Positions 51,817-60,177 of a stretch of DNA of 64,000 nt are shown here, in pieces (the first letter of the stretch is position 1; each line of letters opens with the position of its first letter). This DNA comes from Microcaldota archaeon. GTDB lineage: Archaea; Micrarchaeota; Micrarchaeia; Anstonellales; Bilamarchaeaceae. Position numbers and translations under genes: made by a program. A model generated the notes under the pieces. It worked only from the letters and a program-made list of their open reading frames with translations, did no database searches and was not told the origin of the DNA. The stretch covers positions 198,863 to 262,862 of the forward strand of contig JACRGD010000007.1 of the NCBI GenBank assembly GCA_016212525.1. Direction: 5' to 3'.

Positions 51817-52788
51817 TTAGTTTGATTTGTGTTTTGCCTTTATCCATTCGAACGTATTTGTAAGACCCTGATCGATCGAAACTTTGGGCTTCCATCCAAG
51901 TGCAAGAACCTTATCGACGCTTGGAATGCGTTTTTGGACGTCGTCCTTATAGGCCTTAACACTCTTAGTTCGGAGCGGCTTCCCTGAAGGACCGCACATT
52001 TTCCAGATACGCTCGAGAAGATCCATAACTGAAAGCGCATCGGGATGGGCAACATTATAGTCGTTGTTATCGGTTCGCTTATCGAACGAAAGGGTCGCAA
52101 CGGCATTGGCAAGATCAGTTACATAAGTATACGCCCGAACCTGAGTTCCAGCGCCAAAGATCTCTACTGGATCCTGCTTATCATAGTAGACCTTTTTGAT
52201 CAAGTCTGGAATGACATGTGCCATACCAGGTTCGTTGTGAGGAACTTCACCTGGACCGTATGCATTAAACGGCCTAAAGGTCGTGTATTTCATGCCATAT
52301 TGATCATGGAATGCAGTTGAGTAGTATTCACCGACAAGTTTGGAAAATCCATAGTGACTAATCGGAGGAGGAGCAGTGAAAATATCCTCTTCGCGCGAGG
52401 GGAATTTCTCGGTTCGCTCGAACACCATGGACGAGGAAATATAGATCATCTTCTCAAATGCCCTTGCTTTGCGCGCCTCGTCTAAGAGGTTCGAGTACAT
52501 GAGAGTGTTGTCTCTAAGAATCTCAGCAGGATATTTGTGGAAATAACCAATTCCACCAATGCGCGCTGCGAAATGGAAACAATATTCAACATCCGTCAGA
52601 AGACCCGCAACAGCCTTGGCATCGCAGAGATCAACCTGCTTGAATTTGACTTTTTTGAAATCGAGATTTGTAATTTCGCCCTTACTTAAATTGTCAGCAA
52701 CAGTTACATCATGCCCTGCTTCGACCAATTGTCGAACTACATTACTTCCGATAAATCCCGCGCCACCAGTTACAAGTACATTAGACAT
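51817..52788 (-). CDS. NAD-dependent sugar-nucleotide epimerase/dehydratase
   Basis: 323 residues from ATG 52788, preceded by a GGTG ribosome-binding-like stretch; ATG 52803 is an alternative. An extended SDR fold: NVLVTGGAGFIGSNVVRQL (NAD-binding GxxGxxG), VADNLSKGEITNL, YISSSMVF with the catalytic Ser, and the YxxxK pair in SHYGFSKLVGEYY (~150). It converts a nucleotide sugar such as UDP-glucose or UDP-GlcNAc by epimerisation or dehydration. The neighbouring UDP-sugar dehydrogenase and glycosyltransferases indicate a surface-glycan pathway. Confidence 0.9.
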   Translation of the reverse strand: MSNVLVTGGAGFIGSNVVRQLVEAGHDVTVADNLSKGEITNLDFKKVKFKQVDLCDAKAVAGLLTDVEYCFHFAARIGGIGYFHKYPAEILRDNTLMYSNLLDEARKARAFEKMIYISSSMVFERTEKFPSREEDIFTAPPPISHYGFSKLVGEYYSTAFHDQYGMKYTTFRPFNAYGPGEVPHNEPGMAHVIPDLIKKVYYDKQDPVEIFGAGTQVRAYTYVTDLANAVATLSFDKRTDNNDYNVAHPDALSVMDLLERIWKMCGPSGKPLRTKSVKAYKDDVQKRIPSVDKVLALGWKPKVSIDQGLTNTFEWIKAKHKSN

Positions 52789-52839
52789 AAGAACACCAGA
52801 CATGTTTCAGATAGTTACAAAATAATTACAAAATAAAAA

Positions 52840-54054
52840 TCATGAATCATTTACCCTAAACACAGAAGACTTTTTTCCAAAGACATTCCATACATCAATA
52901 ACTACTGCGTCTTTTTTGATGTACTTTAGATAATAGTCCAAAGGTTTCTTATATTCATCATGGGCGGTCGCAATAACAACGAAATCCGCATCCTTTAGAA
53001 GAGACTCATACTCCTTTCCATGGAAGTAGACATCATGGACATGAACATCTGCAAGCTCCTTTTGGAAGAGTTTTTTGACCTTGTGTGAAAGAGATGCCCG
53101 ATCATCATCAATATTTGCCTTAAATGCAAGGCCTAAAATCACACATTTCTTTCCTTTAGGTGGCTTAAGTGCCTTTGCTTTCTGAATTAAGTATGCAGGC
53201 AAAGTTTCGTTGATCTTCCAGGAGGTTGAAATCAAGTCAGCAAAAGGAATTTTCTCCATCAAAAAGAAACCGTCCTTAAAGAGACATGGACCAGCAGCAA
53301 AACCAGGAATTTTTGGACCGCCACGAGAATAGTTTTTGTTTGACAGTTCGACTATCTCGTACGCATTCGCACCCCATTCTTCAGAAATAACCAGGAATTC
53401 GTTGGCAATTGCAAAGTTGATGTATCGATACATGTTGGTAAAGAGCTTTAGCAATTCGGCGTTGATGGCAGAAGTCGGATAAACCTCAGTCTTCATTTTT
53501 TTGAAGAACGCAACTGCTTTTTCGGTGCTCTTTGGATCAATTCCACCTACGATTTCTGGGAGCTTGTCTAATTCCACCATTGCTTTTCCCTCGGCAATTC
53601 GTTCGGGGCAAAATGCAACAAATAAATTTTCTCCGACCTTAAAATTTCGTTTTTGCTCTATGTAGTTCTTGACGTGCTCGGTGGAACCAGGAGAGACAGT
53701 GCTTCGCAGGATAAGAGTCTGACCCTCTCTCAAATGAGGAATCATTGCGTCTAATGATCCATGTATCTGTGAGAAAACTGGATTTAGATACTCGTCAACA
53801 GGAGTTCCCAGAGTCATGACGATAACATCGACCTCTGAAATTTTAGAAAAGTCAGTAGTCGCCCAGAACGTCTTGTTTATAACTTTCTGAAGTTCTGCCT
53901 GAGCACCTTCTTCCTTAAATGGCATTTTGCCGCCGTTAATGAGGTCGATCTTTTTCGCGTCGATGTCAATTCCGTAGGTCGGGATACCTTTGCTAGCAAA
54001 GTAAATTGCTAATGGAAGGCCCACCCGTCCGATTCCAATAACACATGCTTTCAT
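52840..54054 (-). CDS. UDP-sugar 6-dehydrogenase (UDP-glucose / UDP-ManNAc type)
   Basis: 404 residues. CVIGIGRVGLPLAIYFASKG is the NAD-binding start. Other family marks are LILRSTVSPGSTEH (~95-108), FCPERIAEGKAM (~150), the tetramer helix with AELLKLFTNMYRYINFAIAN, and the catalytic-cysteine motif GFAAGPCLFKDG (~257-268). GLAFKANIDDDRAS closes the family pattern. It oxidises a UDP-hexose to the uronic acid with two NAD. It lies upstream of the epimerase on the same strand. Confidence 0.92.
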   Translation of the reverse strand: MKACVIGIGRVGLPLAIYFASKGIPTYGIDIDAKKIDLINGGKMPFKEEGAQAELQKVINKTFWATTDFSKISEVDVIVMTLGTPVDEYLNPVFSQIHGSLDAMIPHLREGQTLILRSTVSPGSTEHVKNYIEQKRNFKVGENLFVAFCPERIAEGKAMVELDKLPEIVGGIDPKSTEKAVAFFKKMKTEVYPTSAINAELLKLFTNMYRYINFAIANEFLVISEEWGANAYEIVELSNKNYSRGGPKIPGFAAGPCLFKDGFFLMEKIPFADLISTSWKINETLPAYLIQKAKALKPPKGKKCVILGLAFKANIDDDRASLSHKVKKLFQKELADVHVHDVYFHGKEYESLLKDADFVVIATAHDEYKKPLDYYLKYIKKDAVVIDVWNVFGKKSSVFRVNDS

Positions 54055-54101
54055 GATTTCACCGTAGGTTGTAGTTGTTATGTTCTAGTAGATTAAAATT
54101 A

Positions 54102-54812
54102 TTAGCGTAAATATGCAAGTTTGATCATCTTTAGAAATAAACTAAAGTACCGGTCGAATGTTTTAGAGAGCTTAAATTTTGCAGTCCCTGCAGTCCGGTC
54201 CTGCCAGCTTACTGGAATTTGAACTACCTTGTATTTGGCAAGCAGCATACGAACCATCAGTTCTGCACCGACTTCAAAACCATTGGAATCGGCTCCGATA
54301 GTTTTGACCTTAGAAGATCTAAAGGCCTTAAAATTATTTGAAGTGTCATTAATAGAGGTCCAGAACATTAGCATAACGGAGTAGTTAAAGAGCCGATTAC
54401 AGATGTTTTTGAGAATTGGATAGTCGATGACTTTCGAACCGCTCATGAACCTTGAGCCGACAATCACATCATAACCCTGCTGGAATTTTTCCCACATGGG
54501 TCTAATGAAGCGAGGATCATCAGAAAGATCGGCCATCATTATGACAGTTAGTTCGCCGTTTGCCTTTGCAATACCCTCTCGAATCGAAATTCCAAATCCA
54601 TATGGAGGCGATCTGGCGATTAATTTTACCCGTGGATCTGATTTTGAAAAATCCAAAACTGCCTGCTGGGTACCATCATTACTTCCGTCATCGACAATAA
54701 GGATTTCGTAATCCAAAGAATCGGACTTTAGCTCTGAAGTGAGAGTGGAGAGAGAAGTTTTGATGCATTCTGCTTCGTTTCGGGTTGGCAAAATCACTGA
54801 AATCTGAACCAT
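54102..54812 (-). CDS. Family 2 glycosyltransferase, dolichyl-phosphate mannose synthase-like
   Basis: 236 residues from ATG 54812; an ATG at 54836 is possible. The GT-A start ISVILPTRNEAECI leads to EILIVDDGSNDGTQ and the nucleotide-sugar/metal site VIMMADLSDDPRFI, the usual DPM synthase order. VGSRFMSGSK follows. The C-terminal membrane helices of some DPM enzymes are missing, so it is a peripheral enzyme. It likely loads a sugar onto a polyprenyl phosphate for the adjacent GT-C-like protein. Confidence 0.9.
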   Translation of the reverse strand: MVQISVILPTRNEAECIKTSLSTLTSELKSDSLDYEILIVDDGSNDGTQQAVLDFSKSDPRVKLIARSPPYGFGISIREGIAKANGELTVIMMADLSDDPRFIRPMWEKFQQGYDVIVGSRFMSGSKVIDYPILKNICNRLFNYSVMLMFWTSINDTSNNFKAFRSSKVKTIGADSNGFEVGAELMVRMLLAKYKVVQIPVSWQDRTAGTAKFKLSKTFDRYFSLFLKMIKLAYLR

Positions 54813-54930
54813 GATATCACAAGCGATAGCTAACACAACTTATTGACATTAGCGATAGATAGCTCTGAATCATAAGGACGCCGCCAATATTTATATGCAT
54901 TCTTGTGTAGGACTGGAAATAAAATAGAAG

Positions 54931-56760
54931 TCAAAATTCCTTGATCTTATAGAGCCTAAAGTAATCAGTACCTCCATATGAAAAGGTTTTCTCAAGGGTA
55001 AAGTGGTTATAGAGGTCGGGGCTTAGCGGCTCGAGACTCATCTGATAGGGAGTTGCAATCAACAGATCATATATGGGCGCACCCTCACGAGGAGCAGGAT
55101 CGAGCGAACTCTTTGCATTTCCAAACTTAACACCGTTTGCAATCCAATAACGCGAATAATCAGGAGTGTTAGGAACGCTTAGCGGATCGAAAAATCCGGC
55201 AACCTTGCCTTGCTCATCGAATTGGAATTCGTTTGGTATCCACCGGTTCGACCAAAGCAGATATTTGACATGATATTTTACCAGCAACTGACTTCGCATA
55301 AGATCATTGTTTCCATATACGATCACTGCCTGGTCGGCCATGCGCTGATGCATATCAATGTATGGACTTGCATGCGCACGACGATAAGATAGCACTTTTC
55401 TTCCAGCAACCGCATTCATCATAAAACCGTCTTCATTATCGGTTAGTATGATATCATTGACATCAGTATTGGATCTAAGGTAAGCTCTTAGATCGGCAAT
55501 CGGAGGAGGCAATGGATTGATTGCATGCTGGAGATACTGATCTTTCTCCTGCATACGCGTCCACTGGGAATTAAGATAATAGGCTGAAAATAGAAGAATA
55601 GCAATAAGCAAGACGATCGATAGATTGCCCCCCTGACCATACTTTCGATCGATCGAGATCAGACCGAAGTAGAACGTCAGCATAAGGACTATCGGATATA
55701 TTTGATCCGACATCATGAAATTGACCAGATGGAAATTAAACAGAGGCACAGTTATGGCTGGATGAATAATAACGAGCAGCCAGAGGACAAACAAAACAAG
55801 GACGAATTTTTCCTTAAGTTCATTTCGATTCGAAACCAGATGGTAAAGGCCAAACAGATAGATTATAGAAAACAATGGACCTAGGCCAGATTTAAGTGGA
55901 AATAGAACAGCCGAAATAAGATCAATTATACCTCCCCAAAGATATGCTGAAACATGCATATCAGGAACTGTTATATTCTGGATATCATTAGGAGTGCTTC
56001 CGTGGTAGACAAATAGGGGCTTGTACCAGAACAAAAGAGAGATCAGAAAACCCAAAATAAATACTCCTGCCCAGAGCTTTAATTTATCCATTCCTTCTTT
56101 TGATATAGTAATGGTAGTAAGAGCAGAAAAATCAGTTATGAAAAGAGGCAAAAGGAAAACTATTGCCGATGCCCCAAAGATAAGGAAACTAATGAAGAAT
56201 GCCTGTGTATTTGAAAGAGCACAAAGGCCCAAAAGCAGGGCAGTTAAAATAGCCCGTTTCATATCTGGAGAGCGAATAAATTCATAGATACATAAAACAA
56301 ATGCAGGAACTAGCAGATAAGCTGCAAAAGGACTGTATTTGAAAATAGGAAAACCAGAAGCAAAATAGAACAATGCTAAAATCGGAGCGAATGTCAAATC
56401 ACCAAAGAATCGGAGGCAGATCAGATAAATTACAACAAGAACCAGCACCGCTATCAAAATACTAAATAAGATAAGACCCTGCATCGGATCCAAGCCCAAA
56501 AGTTTGGAGAATAGTGAAACACTAAGATGATAAAACCAGGGAACCCAGGGAACTTCATCGCTCATCTGGGCGCTCGAAAGAGGATTACCGCCTTCGAAGA
56601 TATGCATGACTCCCCCAAGACCATTATAATAGTCACCACCATAAATGGGCGAGGGAAGGCTTTGGAATTTTGAGACCAGATTGTAGTGAAGATAGAGAAT
56701 AAAAAGTGCCCCGAGAAGATAGAGAACATTGGATTTTGTAAGATATTTTGAGAGCTCCAT
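54931..56760 (-). CDS. Multi-pass membrane protein, GT-C glycosyltransferase-like
   Basis: 609 residues from ATG 56760, supported by a GTATATTTATC box ~28 nt upstream. About 12-13 membrane helices fill residues ~1-420. The first extracytoplasmic loop has an acidic-aromatic site (PIYGGDYYNGLGG), as GT-C enzymes do. A C-terminal extracytoplasmic domain (~420-609) follows (DVNDIILTDNEDGFMMNAVA; DYFRLYKIKEF). It resembles polyprenyl-phosphate-dependent glycosyltransferases or oligosaccharyltransferase relatives, but WWDYG is not seen. Its place after a DPM-like enzyme fits. Exact reaction is inference. Confidence 0.7.
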   Translation of the reverse strand: MELSKYLTKSNVLYLLGALFILYLHYNLVSKFQSLPSPIYGGDYYNGLGGVMHIFEGGNPLSSAQMSDEVPWVPWFYHLSVSLFSKLLGLDPMQGLILFSILIAVLVLVVIYLICLRFFGDLTFAPILALFYFASGFPIFKYSPFAAYLLVPAFVLCIYEFIRSPDMKRAILTALLLGLCALSNTQAFFISFLIFGASAIVFLLPLFITDFSALTTITISKEGMDKLKLWAGVFILGFLISLLFWYKPLFVYHGSTPNDIQNITVPDMHVSAYLWGGIIDLISAVLFPLKSGLGPLFSIIYLFGLYHLVSNRNELKEKFVLVLFVLWLLVIIHPAITVPLFNFHLVNFMMSDQIYPIVLMLTFYFGLISIDRKYGQGGNLSIVLLIAILLFSAYYLNSQWTRMQEKDQYLQHAINPLPPPIADLRAYLRSNTDVNDIILTDNEDGFMMNAVAGRKVLSYRRAHASPYIDMHQRMADQAVIVYGNNDLMRSQLLVKYHVKYLLWSNRWIPNEFQFDEQGKVAGFFDPLSVPNTPDYSRYWIANGVKFGNAKSSLDPAPREGAPIYDLLIATPYQMSLEPLSPDLYNHFTLEKTFSYGGTDYFRLYKIKEF

Positions 56761-56782
56761 AAGCAGAATAATAGGTGCGAAA

Positions 56783-56793
56783 GATAAATATAC
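56783..56793 (-). promoter_or_regulatory. TATA-like box of the GT-C-like gene
   Basis: Minus-strand GTATATTTATC is centred ~28 nt before ATG 56760. It argues against the longer reading frame that starts at 56835. Confidence 0.45.
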
Positions 56794-56824
56794 AGAACAC
56801 ACTGCGTGAAAAAAGCAGTAACTA

Positions 56825-56893
56825 TAGCACACCACGAAACCAATACGACGGATTCTGAGTCTTTCTCATTCAGTCCTAAGTCGTAGTGTGCTA
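56825..56893. repeat. Long inverted repeat between membrane-protein genes (candidate terminator or structured RNA)
   Basis: TAGCACACCACGA (56825-56837) and TCGTAGTGTGCTA (56881-56893) are inverted copies with 12 of 13 matches, 43 bases apart. On the minus strand the enclosed segment can form a second hairpin (GGACTGA with TCAGAATCC, AA bulge), and a T6 run follows near 56811-56816. Next to it AGCGAATCG (56899-56907) pairs with CGGTTCGCT (56918-56926). All lie downstream of the exoprotein gene ending at 56933 and upstream of the GT-C promoter. Roles could be a terminator or a small RNA. Confidence 0.4.
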
Positions 56894-56932
56894 CCTTAGC
56901 GAATCGCAAAACAATTACGGTTCGCTGTAAAT

Positions 56933-58264
56933 CTATTTTCGTATAGCACGCAAAAGAAAAACAACCAGAATAAATCCCAATGGCAGGAGATAGAGGAAAG
57001 ACGATGCCAAAAATTCAGTGTTCCCAAAATATGAATCGATAGAATTTTCCCTCAGCAGGTATTGATCTTTTTGAAGAATTGATCGACCATCATCAGAATT
57101 ATTTCCATAACTGAGCATGCGACTATAAATAAGGCGACTAAATGAAAAGTTATCGGCAAAAGAATCAGTCAAATTTACAGAAAGAACATTTGGACCTAGG
57201 TATCCAGGACCGCCATAAGAAAAATTAACATGGTAGATAAATGAATATGAGTAGTTTTGACGCTCGAGCGGAATCGGAAGCGTGAGATTTTCAAATTCTG
57301 CGACTCCGGTAGCTTCAGTTGGATGGGACCAAAGAATCTGATAATCCAGATTTGATGGACCGCCCGCATCAGATTGATTTTGAGAGACTGCATCAAAAGA
57401 CCTAAGAGTTCGCCTTTGGGACAGATTACCATTGACATAATTATCTATATTATATAGAGGAGACTGACTAAGCACCACCAGATCGAACCGGTTATTTCGA
57501 TACCATTGTTCAGGCAAAATGGGCGAGAGAAGAAAAACCAGTTTTTGTCTTCCGGCAACAGAGAAATTGCGGGTGGAATTTATGGGAACTGAGACAGAAT
57601 AGAGCTCAAGATTATTGTTGCATCCTAGCCCATCAAACTCGCGATCGTTTACCTCATAGATTATTGTTGCATTGCCAGATAAGTTGACAATTAGAGGCTC
57701 AAGACCCGAAGAGGTTTCCATTTCAGAGAGCAACTCGGGAGGAACCAAAACAATCGGAGAATTAACGGGCACAATTCGCGAGACATTGCGAAAAGTCAGG
57801 GATAGATTAAGAGAGTAGTTGACTGAACTGGAGGTTTCGTATTCAAGACAACTATCCAGATCAAGATCACATTCAACTCCCGCAGTAGGCCCATAACCAG
57901 CATCGCAGATTTTACCAGAACCGTCAGACGCAGAGAGATGACCTAAGTTCGTTCCGGTGGCAATTAGAATAGAAAGATCAGATCGCGAATGCGTCAGATT
58001 GTCAAGAAGAAGACTGGGCCCCAAGACATAACCACTGGCACTCTGATTAAGCTGAATCGAACGCGAACCCAACAGGATCGACATTATCACGCTCGATGAA
58101 GAGGAATTGAAAAAGGAATTCGAAAGCGAAGAAGACAAAGCGAGATTGTGGGAAGAAACAGCAGATATTTCTGAAGATGGATCAATTGAAAATGAAATAG
58201 CATTTGCAACAAAAATAATGAGGAAAATCGATCTCAAAGAAAGAAAACGAAAAATACCGGACAT
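56933..58264 (-). CDS. Membrane-anchored exoprotein, Ser/Asn-rich
   Basis: 443 residues. A signal peptide (SLRSIFLIIFVANAISF) opens the chain and a membrane helix near the end (LLPLGFILVVFLLRAIRK) anchors it. The body is beta-rich with more than a dozen NxS/T sequons (for example NYS, NLS, NFS), consistent with heavy N-glycosylation. No family motif is recognised. It is the last gene of the pheS operon, starting 5 bases after the stop of the 635-residue protein, which also faces outside. The two may form a surface complex. Confidence 0.6.
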   Translation of the reverse strand: MSGIFRFLSLRSIFLIIFVANAISFSIDPSSEISAVSSHNLALSSSLSNSFFNSSSSSVIMSILLGSRSIQLNQSASGYVLGPSLLLDNLTHSRSDLSILIATGTNLGHLSASDGSGKICDAGYGPTAGVECDLDLDSCLEYETSSSVNYSLNLSLTFRNVSRIVPVNSPIVLVPPELLSEMETSSGLEPLIVNLSGNATIIYEVNDREFDGLGCNNNLELYSVSVPINSTRNFSVAGRQKLVFLLSPILPEQWYRNNRFDLVVLSQSPLYNIDNYVNGNLSQRRTLRSFDAVSQNQSDAGGPSNLDYQILWSHPTEATGVAEFENLTLPIPLERQNYSYSFIYHVNFSYGGPGYLGPNVLSVNLTDSFADNFSFSRLIYSRMLSYGNNSDDGRSILQKDQYLLRENSIDSYFGNTEFLASSFLYLLPLGFILVVFLLRAIRK

Positions 58265-58269
58265 ATCAA

Positions 58270-60177
58270 TCAGAGATAATCATCCAGTTCGTCAATAGGA
58301 ACAAAACTCAAAAGGCCATTTTGAATTTTTAGGTTCAAAAGTGCAGTTTCTTTAGAAGAAAGTCCGCTATAGGCAGAATGTATGTCCCGCTTGTCTTCGA
58401 TCACAACCAGCACTTTTTTGGAAGATTTGATATTGCCAAAACTCAGATCATAGTTAGGAGTTACAAAAACACCCAAACGCTCCTGGAAGGAAATACCATT
58501 TTCGATTAGTTTTTCCCGAACCAAACGGAGCAGGACATTTTGTCGAACTGAACCCTCGGTCTTTAGCTGATAGTAATTGCGATAAGTCTGAAGAAGACCC
58601 TTTTGCACAAGATCTTTTAGGAGGGCCTCGACATTTCCATCAGTAACGTCTGCACCACCAGTAACATGCCTCTTTAGGCCAAAGGAAAATTCGGAGGGAG
58701 TTATCGGAAATGAATCGAGTTTCATATCTTTGCGGGCGTTGTTGAATGCCGTGATAGCTTCGCTCGAGGAAATAGGCTGTTCTTTGCGGACATATGTAAT
58801 CGAATCGACAAATCGAAGACGATATGAGGGGGATTTTGAAAGTCGTGCTGCAAGATAGACAAGAAGCACGATCAAACCGACAGGAAGGCCGTATTTTAGA
58901 TAGAAATCCAGTAGAGGCTCGGAATTGTTTTCAACTTCCACGCTAACAGACTGCCTGCCGATCTGGAAGTTAAATGAGGTTTTTCCTTTTGGCAGTTGAG
59001 CATCGACAGTAAGAACTCCACCGGAAACATAGAATTTCTTTGGAGAAGTCGAATTATCAAGTGAAACAAATACTTCAGAACTCTCGAGGGGAACACCATC
59101 CCGAAGGATAAGGAATTTGTAGGCGATACCATTCTGTCCAATATGGCGTACTTCTAGATTATTAACATGTAAAATGCCGCTATAGAGCACACCCGAAGAA
59201 TCGAAAACTCGCACAACGTAAGATCCGGCATCGGGAAAATCAAGACGTTTTACGACAACGTTTTCCTCGGTAACCGGAGAGAGAGCCTCGGTAAATATTT
59301 CTGAACCTTCCTTTGAAACAGAGATGCGTGGAATTCCAACCGACTTATTTAAGGCAAAAGAGAGGGAAGTTTTTTCGTTTGGATAGATGCTTGATGGATC
59401 AAAGGAGATGGAAGGAGAAACAACCCGAAGTTGTTTTGAATCATAAATACCCTTTTTACCATCAGTAAATGAGTAGATAACCCTCAGGTATCTTCCACCT
59501 AAGAACTCAAGAGAAGAGGTGTCTTTTTTATTTGAAAGCAGAGTCAAGGTCTTTGAATTTCTAAGAGACCAGTTTTGATAGAGCAAAAATAAGGGGAGGG
59601 AAAAGTTCTGGTTCGTAAATGAGTCTTCAGAAAACACAGAAATCTGAGGTTTGAGAGAGGAGTTAAGAGAATCAAACCAGTTTTTCCGGACTGTACCACC
59701 AGAACTGATGAGAAGATTGGGATCTCCAAAGTAAACAAGACTTACATTCTTAGGCCGTGTTTGGAATTGCAAAAGAAGATTTTGGGGCATTGCGCCAGTA
59801 GGGACGATAACAATCGAGTCACGGGGCAAAACAGAACTATTGGAAATAGAGATCACATAACCATAGGACTCAAGAGACTTTAGTTGATCGTAAATTTTTG
59901 AAGCAGAAAGATCGGAAATTGAATCAGAACGTGATAGTACAACAACAGTCTTTTGAGGCTCAAGATCTGAGGATAACAGAGTCAGATTACCAGATCCCCA
60001 ATAATTATAGACAATATAAGCCTCGGATCCGGCAACATCAGAAGAAAGAACCGAAAATTCAGAGGGAGGGGGGGAAGAACCGGAGGAAGAAGTTGAATAG
60101 ATGAAAAACCCAAGGAAAATAAGAACTACGCAGATAAGAACCCCTACGATCCCAAGTGCGATAGTTCTCAAATTCAT
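58270..60177 (-). CDS. Bitopic membrane protein with exodomain and cytoplasmic winged-helix-like domain
   Basis: 635 residues. The N-terminal helix (TIALGIVGVLICVVLIFLGF) and a second helix at ~430-447 (LPVGLIVLLVYLAARLS) bracket a large extracytoplasmic domain. That domain has a Rossmann-like start (VVVLSRSDSI, SIVIVPTGAM) and beta-sandwich repeats (NEKTSLSFALNKSVGIP). The cytoplasmic part (~450-635) holds a winged-helix-like unit (VEALLKDLVQKGLLQTYRNY) and a further domain (KVLVVIEDKRDIHSAYSG). Outside sensing linked to an inside binding domain is a reasonable inference. ATG overlaps the pheS stop by 4 bases. Confidence 0.65.
   Translation of the reverse strand: MNLRTIALGIVGVLICVVLIFLGFFIYSTSSSGSSPPPSEFSVLSSDVAGSEAYIVYNYWGSGNLTLLSSDLEPQKTVVVLSRSDSISDLSASKIYDQLKSLESYGYVISISNSSVLPRDSIVIVPTGAMPQNLLLQFQTRPKNVSLVYFGDPNLLISSGGTVRKNWFDSLNSSLKPQISVFSEDSFTNQNFSLPLFLLYQNWSLRNSKTLTLLSNKKDTSSLEFLGGRYLRVIYSFTDGKKGIYDSKQLRVVSPSISFDPSSIYPNEKTSLSFALNKSVGIPRISVSKEGSEIFTEALSPVTEENVVVKRLDFPDAGSYVVRVFDSSGVLYSGILHVNNLEVRHIGQNGIAYKFLILRDGVPLESSEVFVSLDNSTSPKKFYVSGGVLTVDAQLPKGKTSFNFQIGRQSVSVEVENNSEPLLDFYLKYGLPVGLIVLLVYLAARLSKSPSYRLRFVDSITYVRKEQPISSSEAITAFNNARKDMKLDSFPITPSEFSFGLKRHVTGGADVTDGNVEALLKDLVQKGLLQTYRNYYQLKTEGSVRQNVLLRLVREKLIENGISFQERLGVFVTPNYDLSFGNIKSSKKVLVVIEDKRDIHSAYSGLSSKETALLNLKIQNGLLSFVPIDELDDYL

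Noticed and set aside
56562..56909. 115-codon hydrophobic minus-strand frame
   Set aside because: It runs out of frame through the GT-C gene start and the inverted repeat; it is explained as a shadow.
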